A stretch of 64,000 nt of DNA from Astragalus membranaceus (lineage: Eukaryota; Streptophyta; Magnoliopsida; Fabales; Fabaceae), in contig CM076847.1 in the NCBI GenBank assembly GCA_039519185.1, forward strand, positions 51,281,708-51,345,707, in the 5' to 3' direction. A program made the position numbers and the translations under genes. Under the pieces are notes generated by a model that did not search any database, was not told the origin of the DNA, and saw nothing but the letters and a program-made list of their open reading frames with translations. This document shows positions 54,715-64,000 of this stretch, in pieces. How positions within the stretch are numbered: position 1 is the first letter of the stretch; each line of letters starts with the position of its first letter.

Positions 54715-57647
54715 TGTAACACCCCGATAAATTCTAACATATAGAATCACCGAAATGTACTAAATGGCATACATCAGAGTAACTTCCTGTTATTGAAATA
54801 TTGAACACAACTAAAACTTTCGATAATACATATCAAATGGTTCTCTGAACCTCATACACTTCCTGTAAATGCTTAAGTTTCTATACTTAAGACTCGTACA
54901 TAATCCTGGTGTTCAATACTCAAAACATAAAGTAGCGGAAACGATTTTACAACTTAAACAACGAAAGTTATACAATCGGAACATAGAAACAATAAACGGA
55001 ACAAAGGTCCAAAACATGAAACTAGGTCTTCAATGACTCCACGAGTCACCTCAGCTAACCGTGCTTTATCGCCTTTGCTTTTCCCTGTTTCTCTGTAAAA
55101 ACCACAAATATGAAGGGTGAGATAAACATTATCTCAGTGAGTCCTATCGAGACCCCTTACTACTCTAGCGGTTCATTATGCTTTGCTTTGAACTCGTGGT
55201 CCTAAAAAGCAACCACGTGGAAATACATTTAGTCCTGTAACCTTCATGCTCATGGCCCTCCTAAGCGACACATGAAGCATGAAATCTTTGTTCCATGTTT
55301 TTAGCATAACACCTCAGTCTACCTATTTTATAGGCATCTCTTGACTTTGGTGAACCCATCCCGCTATTTCTAGTGGGGGAAACATTCTTGAGTCTAGGTT
55401 TTGGGGCTCATGACTTCCCCTCCCCTAGTATGCGAACCTCTTAGGGTCGTCACCCTTTTTCCTCTTGTATTTATTATACATTATCAGTCTGTGTACCCGC
55501 AATGGGCTGTTAGTCATTTCAGTCAAGTACCATGTACCATATCAGTCAAATACAGTGTATAATATCAGTCAAATACCGTGTATTATTATCATTCCTGACA
55601 TATGCACTCTCGCGTTCTCTAAGTGCGGTCTTCCATTTTATTCATAACACACAAACTTTCTATCGAACATGTTCAATCTCATACCATTGTTACCTTTACA
55701 TTGTTGTGGAACCTTGAGGAATGGATTAGAAGGGAATTGGAATCATTTGGAATGGATAAAAAGGTACTTTGAAATTCAAGGTCAGAAAGTCTCACACGAC
55801 CCATGCGTGTAGGCGCACGATCCGGGCGTGGTTGAATAAAAGTTCCAGAAGGATACACACGACCCGTGCGACTAGGCGCACGATCCGTGTGTGTTTAAAA
55901 CTCAGTTCGTGTAACATCAGATGGGGGCGCACGACCCGTGCACAGAGGCACACGATCCGTGCGTCTCCATCCGTTTTCCAGAAAACAGACTTTTCATGAG
56001 TAAATTCCATTCCGTTCCGATTCCAATTTCGTTCCGATCGATATCCCAACATAACAGTTATTATTCCAGACCAGCGAAAGCGATTAAACGGTCAAACAAT
56101 ATATATCATAAATCGACAATCCAATCAATTCGAGCAATTATGCGATTTACGGTTTTTCGATAAAAACGTTTTCGTTAACTTTTCACAAAGCGGATTTTCC
56201 ATAATATCATTTCAGTAAATAACATGACTCGACAACAACACGTCCCTAAGCGAGTATAGAACTCACCGATTTGACGACCTCGCGAGAAATCACGTCCTCA
56301 CGAACCGTAACCTCTCGAACAATCCCCGTAATCACGTACTCGCACCGAACTCGTCCGATACTCTAAACTGCACTTCGGAACAGCAACCAATCACAAATCC
56401 AGCTACTGAACTTCCTCCTTGACTACGGAATTGGCGTCTCTCGAACTTTGGCGATTCGAACCGAAATTTGAGAAACCAACACTTCCAATTTCGCATCCGT
56501 TTTCCACAATCAGTGAGCAGTTTTGTAACACGTGTATCTTGGTCAAATCGTGGCCAAAACCCTTCAAACCAGTGCCCATTCTGTAGATAATTTCGTCCAC
56601 TTTCTGATGGTCAAAGGATCACACGCATGCACCCAGTAACTTGGGAGATACACGCGAAACAATGTGACTGGTTCAGGACAGTGCTTGAGTCTGAATCCGA
56701 AACTTGGGGACATGATATCTCCTTCGTTTCTCCATGAAATCATACGGTTCTTGTGCCCAAAATGAAGCTCTTCGAGTATAGTTTCCAGAGGGACAAGAAT
56801 CACGATCATCGGAGCAGTGTACAGCGAGATACGATGAAAACAATGAAGGTGATGCATACGGGTTTTACCCAAAATTTCTGTAGAACTTGAATCATCATCT
56901 TCAATCACTTGCCATTATGAATTCAAGCTCTAATAGCTAACCTAAACACTCCAATACAGAACCAAGCTACTGAACTTCACCCTAATGCATTAAAATCAGC
57001 CATGCATCTTCAGTTTTGACTCCCTCAAGCTTCAACTTGAACATGCAATTTCAAGGAAAGCACAAAACGCCATTGTTGGTCAAGATGAAGCTTTGGAATT
57101 CGAAAATGGTAGGAGGGTGAGGAGGGTGATTGAGCTTTCAGAAGGGGTATCAATGGAAAGGGCTTGGAAAATGGAGGAGAATGGTACAAAAATTACTTAC
57201 ATGCATGAAGCTTGGATGTTGATCCATTTCCTTCTTCTCCACTCTCTTGACCTCTCCTCCTCCTCTTTCTTAATTTTAAGTTTTGCTGGAAATGATGGAG
57301 GTGTAGAGTTTTTATTTTGGTTCAGCTGGAGTTCACTTAAAAGGGCGAAATGACCATAATGCCCCTATGTCCAAATTTTGCTTAAACTTCCTTAATTTCT
57401 TCTTAAGTCAATTTTAATCACACAATACTTATACAATAATTACATATTGCATATAGTGATGTTCTGTGGAGGATGGTTTAGCCGAAACTCATTAATGTGT
57501 GGAAAAGACGAAAATACCCTTGTGTTCCTATTCGCTTACAATCCCAATTAACTCCCCATATCATGATTAACCAATTATGCTAATTAATTATCTTGAGACG
57601 TCTTGCTAATTTCAATAAATGAAATTAGCTAAATTGGGGATGTTACA
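54715..57647 (-). repeat. 5' LTR of the inner element (2933 bp)
   Basis: Same as 48145-51075 with scattered substitutions and a 2-base insertion near 55785. Contains the palindromic motif cluster at 55795-55970. Confidence 0.9.
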
Positions 57648-57652
57648 ATTTT

Positions 57653-58688
57653 TCTTGTTGTGGATATCCCTCAAAAGATTAATTGATGGATCTGCTTGCA
57701 AGTGACTGAAATTTCCAAAGTGAAGATTGATGTGCACAGGGTAGTTTTAAAAATCTTTTTTTTGAAAACCCGCATGCTAAAGTAAATTTTGGGAACGAAT
57801 CATAAGAGACGTACTTAGGATAAGAAGAAACTCTCAATGCTATTGACCAATTCGGAAAGGAATTGGGTGCGACGCTGGTAAAAAATATTGTGAGGAAAGT
57901 TGCAATAGAGGAAAAGGAACTCTGAGTTCAGTTTGATGGTTTTTTTGAAAATAACTTTGAGGGGATTTCGATGGTTTTCAAACTCATTGATGTCGTCACG
58001 GCTTATTTCAACGTTTAAAGTAAACGTTTTTAGTAAACCCTCATTCCATCTTTTTGAAGAGTTTTACCTCGAAAACTTGGAAGCGAGTCAAGAAATTTCA
58101 TAGATGACTTTTCCGTCACATTTTTCAATGTGTACGTGAACTATTATGGATTTTAAGACAATTTGTTGAAAACGTGTTAACACCCTTCAAGAAAATCATT
58201 TTGCTCTTACCTCTATCGAGGAGTACCAATTCGTGGACCTTATTTTCAACCTGTAATTCTATCAAGTGCCTCATATTAAACACTTTGATTAAGATTAATC
58301 AAAGTTGGGATGTAAACAAGACTAATTGGAATAAAGTTCCAAGTTATTTTATGACAAATTCAAGTTTTAAACAGAATGAAGTTACGAAAGTGTCTTCAAA
58401 CTCGATGCCAAGCCTATGTAGACGAATGATGAGTTTCTGGCGTTGATTCGTAACAAGAGAGTGTGGATTATAACCTTAGACTGTTCTAGGGTAGTAATGG
58501 ATCATACCTAGAGATTGACATAAGTTACATGACGGGTACCAACTTGAGAAGAGTTTCTATACTTGTTTCGTTAATTCAAGATTGTTTTCCAGCAAGTTAA
58601 GATCTTTTTGAGAATGTCAATTCTCGGTTAGTCAATTGTAAGACTGGACGAATTTTTGAGGACAAAAATCTTCCAAGTTGGAGTGTAA
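57653..58688 (+). pseudogene. Degraded internal region of the outer element, right part
   Basis: Continues 48144 after removal of the inner element. No recognisable pol motif; stops in all frames. It ends with GAGGACAAAAATCTTCC and the purine-rich AAGTTGGAGTGTAA before the 3' LTR, as in the inner element. Confidence 0.5.
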
Positions 58689-61500
58689 TGTAACATCCCA
58701 AAATAATTAGTTTAATTATTTCAACGTTTGACCCAATTAAATTAATTTAGTGCTTGATTAATAATTTTGTTAATTGAGTGTTAGATTAATTATTAATTGG
58801 CGGAGAGTTTTTAAGTGACTAGTAGATAGAAAAGGGTTGTTTAGGAAAGATAAAAGAGGTTAGGGGTATTATGGTCATTTGACCCATAATACCACTTGTA
58901 TTATAAAAGAAAGAAAAGAAATCAAAGGAAAGGAAGAAACAGAGAGGGAGAGGTCGAGTGAAATGAGAGAAAAGAAAAGAAAATGGAAGAGAAAAGAAAG
59001 AGGGAAACAAAGAGGGAGAAGAGAAGAGGGGGTGTGAGTTTTTCATGCTTTGTTCTCCTTCTTAGTTCCATTAGAATCCTCTCCTCATCCTCTTCATTTT
59101 GGTATAAAAATCATCGCCAACAAACCATTCTCTCACTCTCCACCATTTTCGGATTTTAGAGGAAAAAATGGAGTTTTGATGGTTGTAGCTCAAAGGAAGG
59201 ATTAGGAAGGTGATTGATGATCCACAGAAGCCATATTGTTGTTTGGGTAACTCAATCATTAAAGTCTTGAAGCATTTAGAGGAATCAAGGGTTAGGGTTT
59301 GTGAAATTGAATTGGGGTTTTATGGTTTGAAGAGCAATTGGAGCTTGAAGATGATGAATAGTGTTCTTGGGTGCCTCATGGTTGAATGGCAAACTTTGAA
59401 AACAAGTTTGGGAAGTTGAAGTTGATTTTGAAGCTCTAGGAGCCTTGTTGGTGTCTTGGAAGCGGATTAGGCATTGAGGTGAGGTTTCTCGCGAATCAGA
59501 CGATCGAGTTACGGAAAGTCTCGGGGTTTCGGGATTTTCATCACGATAGGTGAGTTTTACTCACGTTTAGGACTTTGTTTTTACTGTTTTGAATGACTCG
59601 AAATATCGGTTTTTGAAGTAAATTTCGTTTCGAAATATTTTACGAGTCGAAAACCGTTTTCGGAAAAATTACGGTATTGAGACTGCTTGGTACAGGTTCA
59701 GTAATTCTGTGATTGTGAATGTTCTATTTGTCTAAAAATTATGTAGTTTATTTTTCTGGAAACTAGACACAATTTTCTACAAATTAGGCACTGGGTTTAC
59801 TCAATTTGGATAAGTAAAATAGTAGAATTCTTGGTTGCAAATTGAGTCAAAAATCTGGGACTGTTTTGGATATATGTTCAGTTTTTGTCTAATTGTGAAT
59901 TCCCTGATCCTCAAAATTTCGTGGGGTTTGTTTTGCTAGAAATTAGACTGAATTTCGGACTGAATATACAATAATTTCACTAAATTTCATTGAGAAATGG
60001 GGGAGAAAGTTTGATTTCAAAATGACTAAACAACTCTGTCCGAATTCTGGTACCAGTGTAGTAAATTGAAAAACTGCACTTACTGAATACTCTTTTTGAA
60101 AAACTAAACTGAGGAATGAAAACTAGACTCATAGAGATTTCCAAAGAGTATTCATTTGTTGAAATCCGATGTCTTTTGCTATTTTAAATAATTCGCCGAA
60201 AGAGGTGCACGATTATAGAAATTCTGCACTCATGTATTGTGTCAAATAGTGCGTTGTGTCACTGATAGTTAGGAACGACTTATTGGAAATTGTTGCTCCT
60301 GAATTGATGTTACTGGACTGGATTGACTGGAATATTATGTGATATTGATTGTTTTTATGATGGAAATGGATTGGATTACGGGTTGGACGCGATCGGAGAA
60401 GCGAAACGAAACAAATGAACGAATATTTTGCCGAATCTTCGTTTCGTAGCTCCTTTCGATTCCAAATCTCTCCTAATTTTCTTTCCAACCATTTGTTATG
60501 AATTGTGATTGATAAAAACATGATTTTAACCATGTTCATGATGATTTTAAATAAAATGTTTTGAAGATACAATTGTTTCGAAAAACCGAAATATAGTATA
60601 CGTGTGAGGACATGTTTTATCGAGAATGAAACGGACTATAAGTCCTAATTGGTATTGTATAACTGACGCGGGATGTTTATTAATTATTCATCTAAACCAG
60701 TCTATGATTCACGATATATAAATTATCTCGAGTCGGGGTGACGACCCCTATGGATTAGCATGCTAGGTGAGGGAAGTCATGAGCCCTTGACTAGGCCCCC
60801 ATGATTTATGTTTTGCCTTTAGGACATGTACTGCTATTGGCTAGTTGGGGTTCACTTAAGCTTCTTCGGGTTGTTGGTGATGTGCTAAAGACTAAAAAGA
60901 TTATCATGCAATTCAATAACTGAATCGCCAGTGAATGTTTGTAATTCATAATAACGAATTACCAGTGAATGTTTGCAATTCAATAACTGAATTGCCAGTA
61001 AATGTTTGTAATTTGCAATATCGAATTACCAGTAAATGTATGTAATTCATTAATTGAATTACCAAGTAAATGTTTATAATTGTATCGAGAGCGTAGTTAG
61101 GGGTCTCGGTAGAACTCACTGAGATTGTATCTCATTGTTTATATGTTGATGTTTTTACAGAGAAACAGGGAAAAATGAAAGCAAAGAAGCACGGATAGGT
61201 GACGTGTTTGAGGAGAAGATGGAAGACTTAGTTCTTTTGACTTTGATTTTAGTTTCCTAGTTATCTTTGTAGTTCGATGATATGACTTGGATTTGTTTTA
61301 AGTTATGTAATCGTTTCCGCATTTTTCTTGTAATGGTATTGAACACTAGGTCATGGTGATGTTGAAAGACAGGAAACCAATATGGTTTTAATTATGTTAA
61401 GACTGTTTGATGTTATTCATCGAAAATATGTTAAGACTCTGATGTATGCTAAAGTGTATGCTCTAGCATTTCTACTTGTTAGAATTACTGGGGTGTTACA
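58689..61500 (+). repeat. 3' LTR of the outer element (2812 bp)
   Basis: TGTAACATCCC to GGGGTGTTACA; lacks the MITE found in the 5' LTR. Donor-like GTGAGT at 59550, acceptor-like TTTTTACAG to 61160, minisatellite at about 60907-61075. A segment of about 43 bp present in the 5' LTR near 45625-45660 (AATTTTTAGTAGTGTTCAATATC) is deleted here near 61430. Confidence 0.85.
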
Positions 61501-61575
61501 CACACTACCACCGGTCACACCCGGGTTCGAACCGGGAGCCGACATCCCCATGTCGCTAAAATTGCCAAGGCATCC
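61501..61575 (-). mobile_element. SINE-like or tRNA-like fragment
   Basis: Minus strand contains TAGCGACATGGGG (A-box-like) and CCCGGTTCGAACCCGGG (B-box) about 20 bases apart, after TGCCTTGGCAATTTTAGC. The outer element ends at one side and another LTR starts at the other. It lacks a full tRNA fold, so it is not called a tRNA gene. Confidence 0.45.
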
Positions 61576-64000
61576 TGTAACACCCCGGTATTTTTATTTA
61601 GTAAAAATACCCAAGTGCACCATGCCTAAAACATCAGAGATAGATTTCCTACTTAGACACTGAATATCAATATAATTTTTCGCTGAATAAAACAAAACAG
61701 TCTTATTTACAAACAAGACCATACGGTACTCAGACCATAATCTGTCAGCTACTCTAGTATTCAGCATCATACAAGAAAGCGGAAGAAATACATAACACTA
61801 AAGTCATAGTGTTTTAGTATACAGACAACAAAAAGGGAAATAAGCTTAAACATAAAGCTAAGTCGTCAGTAACCATCCGAGCTCCACCTACTCGTGCCTC
61901 TGCGGTCCTTTCTTTCCCAGTTTCTCTGTAAAACAACAACATATAAACAATGAGATACAATCTCAGTGAGTTCTACCGAGACCCCTACTAACACTCTCGG
62001 TTCGATTATGAGTTCCTTTTTAACTTAACACGGCACCGACTGCATTACTGCTACAAACCTGGTGAACCACATTATTTAACTATAACAGATCACTGACTGC
62101 GTTACCGCTAAATACCCGGTGAACCTGTCAATCGCATAACAAATAAAGTACGGCACCGACTGCAATCCACTGCTATAATCCCGGTGTATCGTACAACAAA
62201 TAAAGTGCGGCACCGACTGCAATCCACTGCTATAATCCCGGTGTATCGCACGACAAATAAAGTACAGCACCGACTGCAATCCACTGTTATAATCCCGGTG
62301 AACCGCACAACAACTTTTAACATAACACCGACTGCAATCCACTGCTATATTCCCGGTGAACCCCCTACCAATAGTACATTCTCCCATTGGCATGGAGCCT
62401 AGGGAAGGGGATCATGACTGCCCCGCCTAGTATGTTACACATGGGTCGTCACCCAACTCGATATATATATACATATATCTACAATAATATGAACTCAGGG
62501 TTCATTTACCTCAGACAAATAATTGAACATTTAATTCACATTACAAATTAAATCCACGTTCACTCTCGCATACTAATTCGTCACTTTTCAACACAATTTA
62601 CGACTCAAAAAACAGTTCATTTTTCCTTAAAAATAGAATATTCATTTAGACCTCTGAATAAGCTTTCAAATGCATCTTAGAACACCTCAATCGGGTTCCC
62701 GGATCAAAAGTTATCAATAAAACATATCCGCACACGTATACTATTATTCGGTTTTTCGAGACAATTTCAACTTCGAAAGTATTTTTTAAAACCCTTTTGA
62801 AACATACCCAAAATCATGACATTATAAGCCTAATATCATTATAGAAGGGTTAGGAAAGGATTAGGAGAGGATTGGAATCGAAACGGAATCATTTAGGGCA
62901 CTTTGAAAAATTTGGACAGAACCATGCGCACGAGTCGTGCCCCTGGGACGCACGGGTCGTGCGCATTTGACAGCATTCCAAAAATAGCCATTTTCATGAA
63001 AATTCCCTTTCCGTTTAATCCGAAACTCACTCCAATCGATTCCTAACTCGAAAACAGATCATACCAAGCAATATTCCAGTCCAATCAACATCAAACATTC
63101 AAGCAATTCAACAAAAACCCAACAATTACGAACTTCGTCAAAACACGATATATTTCAAAATAACGTTTTCGACTCAAAATCCTTCGAAACCAAGTCACAC
63201 AAAAATGCATTTTTAAAACGGAATAAACCTAAACGTGAGTAAAACTCACCCTTGAAGCGAGAGCCGATACCGAGCCGAAATCACCGAGTAACCACACGAA
63301 CGCTCCCCGCTCCGGCGACACCCAATCCGCTTCCAAAGCTTTCCACTCGATCGCGAAACCTCTTTTTGACCGAAATACCGAATTCCTCGAAATCTTTCCT
63401 GAACACTATTCATCTTCTTCTTCAACCTCAAGTCACTATTCACACATAACCCCAAAATTTGATTTCTCAAACCTAACTCACTTAACCTTCAAACCGCTTT
63501 ATTGAAGAAGATAGCTCCAATACCTCTCCTTTTACTTCCAATTTCGAAAATGGTAAATTTGTGTAGAGTGAGTTGATGATGATGATGTTGGTACCAAATC
63601 GAAGAGGGAGTAACGCTGAACGTTTTTCGTGTTGGAAGGAAGTCGTTTTGATGCGCGCAAATCTTCCCTTTTTCCTCTTCTTCCTCCTTCCCCTTTCTTT
63701 TCTCTTCTTTTCTTTTCCCCCTCTTTTCTCTCTGTTTCTCGCTTCCCCTCTCTTTTCTCTCTTTCTTTTAATTCATTTAATTCTTTCTCTCTTATACACA
63801 CACATTCACGCACACACATATATTTATTTAATATATAATTGGTAACGTGGTCAAATTACCATATTGATCTAAACCTCTTATTTCGATTCCAAAACTTCCT
63901 TGACCCGTATTATCCGGTTAACGATCCGATGACAACCAATAAATAATTTTAGCACTCAATAAATTTACCAGTCAAGCACTAAAATAATTCAATTGGGTTA
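61576..64000 (-). mobile_element. Gypsy LTR, runs off the window
   Basis: Plus strand starts TGTAACACCCCGGTATTTTT, the 3' terminus of a minus-oriented LTR. Shared blocks in order: TTTCTCTGTAAAA (acceptor complement, about 61922), GAGATACAATCTCAGTGAG hairpin, GGGTCGTCACCC, CACGAGTCGTGC palindromes near 62935, GAGTAAAACTCAC (donor complement, about 63236). The last bases match the first 200 or so of the outer LTR, so nearly all of the LTR is included and its 5' end lies just outside. Confidence 0.8.
62095..62365. repeat. 57 bp minisatellite in the right-edge LTR
   Basis: Four good units anchored on GCACCGACTGCAATCCACTG (about 62154, 62211, 62269, 62326) plus more degenerate units to the left. 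It occupies the same place in the LTR as the unrelated minisatellites at 45098-45270 and 60907-61075. Confidence 0.85.

Larger units (their letters stand above)
48145..57647 (-). mobile_element. Inner Ty3/gypsy chromovirus-type LTR retrotransposon (9503 bp)
   Basis: Two LTRs (48145-51075 and 54715-57647) flank a 3639 bp internal region read on the minus strand. A perfect 5-bp target duplication ATTTT is at 48140-48144 and 57648-57652. About two dozen differences in 2.93 kb were counted between the LTRs, roughly 0.9 percent, so insertion is recent. Primer site and polypurine tract are present. Most of gag is deleted and pol is broken. Confidence 0.95.
42547..61500 (+). mobile_element. Outer Ty3/gypsy LTR retrotransposon, interrupted by a nested element
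   Basis: 5' LTR 42547-45722, internal part 45723-48144 plus 57653-58688, 3' LTR 58689-61500, all on the plus strand. Flanks TACAC (42542-42546) and CACAC (61501-61505) differ at one base and are probably the target duplication. An initiator tRNA-Met primer site follows the 5' LTR and a purine-rich AAGTTGGAGTGTAA precedes the 3' LTR. The internal part has no recognisable open gag or pol. The two LTRs differ at several percent by eye, so it is older than the inner element. Confidence 0.85.

Noticed and set aside
61501..61575. tRNA gene
   Set aside because: It has a strong B-box and T-arm-like palindrome, but no complete cloverleaf could be drawn and the fragment is cut by LTRs.
62095..62365. 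CRISPR-like regular repeats
   Set aside because: The units are contiguous with no unique spacers, and the DNA is a plant LTR.
62076..62393. Repeated Cys-containing open frame (VDCSRCR units) on the minus strand
   Set aside because: It is a direct translation of the 57 bp minisatellite, whose length is a multiple of three; no gene context.
63532..63845. Charged open frames at the right edge
   Set aside because: Same purine/pyrimidine-rich LTR leader in the opposite orientation; low complexity.

Overview
This is a transposon-rich stretch of plant nuclear DNA from a eudicot, possibly a legume (an inference from the style of the repeats, not a proven identification). Evidence for a plant is a spliced AOP-type 2-oxoglutarate dioxygenase gene, plant-type Ty3/gypsy elements primed by initiator tRNA-Met, En/Spm (CACTA) elements, a hAT element, MITEs and a Helitron. 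No bacterial, viral or organellar gene order is present. The dioxygenase (841-2516, minus strand) is the only gene that looks intact and host-derived. All other coding sequence belongs to mobile elements and is visibly broken.

Layout. 1-569 ends in a Helitron 3' terminus. 841-2516 is the dioxygenase, with a GC-AG first intron and a long TA microsatellite just upstream. 2809-4987 is a minus-strand Helitron carrying degenerate ~230-280 bp tandem repeats. 5811-6673 is a truncated gypsy LTR. 6742-13152 is a Tat-type gypsy element with gag-protease but no pol on the minus strand, plus an antisense spliced gene (Transposase_28-like) on the plus strand. Its right LTR lies in a SINE-like sequence. 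A CACTA element (13329-15615), a Mutator-type MITE (15777-16153), a ~125 bp tandem array and SINE-like insertions follow. The block 8354-19026 occurs again at 25611-40923, so much of the window is a large segmental duplication. Copy B additionally received a 5.2 kb CACTA element (34714-39959) with relics of both TnpD- and TnpA-type genes. Between the copies lie a hAT element (19706-20974), a solo gypsy LTR (21302-23714) and two opposed LTR fragments.

The right third is a nested pair of chromovirus-like gypsy elements. An outer plus-strand element (42547-61500) was interrupted by an inner minus-strand element (48145-57647) with a perfect 5-bp target duplication and nearly identical LTRs. A third related LTR begins at 61576 and runs off the window.

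Nothing here is a convincing new protein system. The most interesting signals are structural. The diverged gypsy LTRs keep terminal stem-loops whose sequence changes but whose pairing is kept, and they also keep a possible LTR-internal intron, a TGAGAT/ATCTCA hairpin and a hypervariable minisatellite in a fixed position. The two large duplicate blocks, with shared and private insertions and preserved empty sites, give a relative insertion history for the locus.
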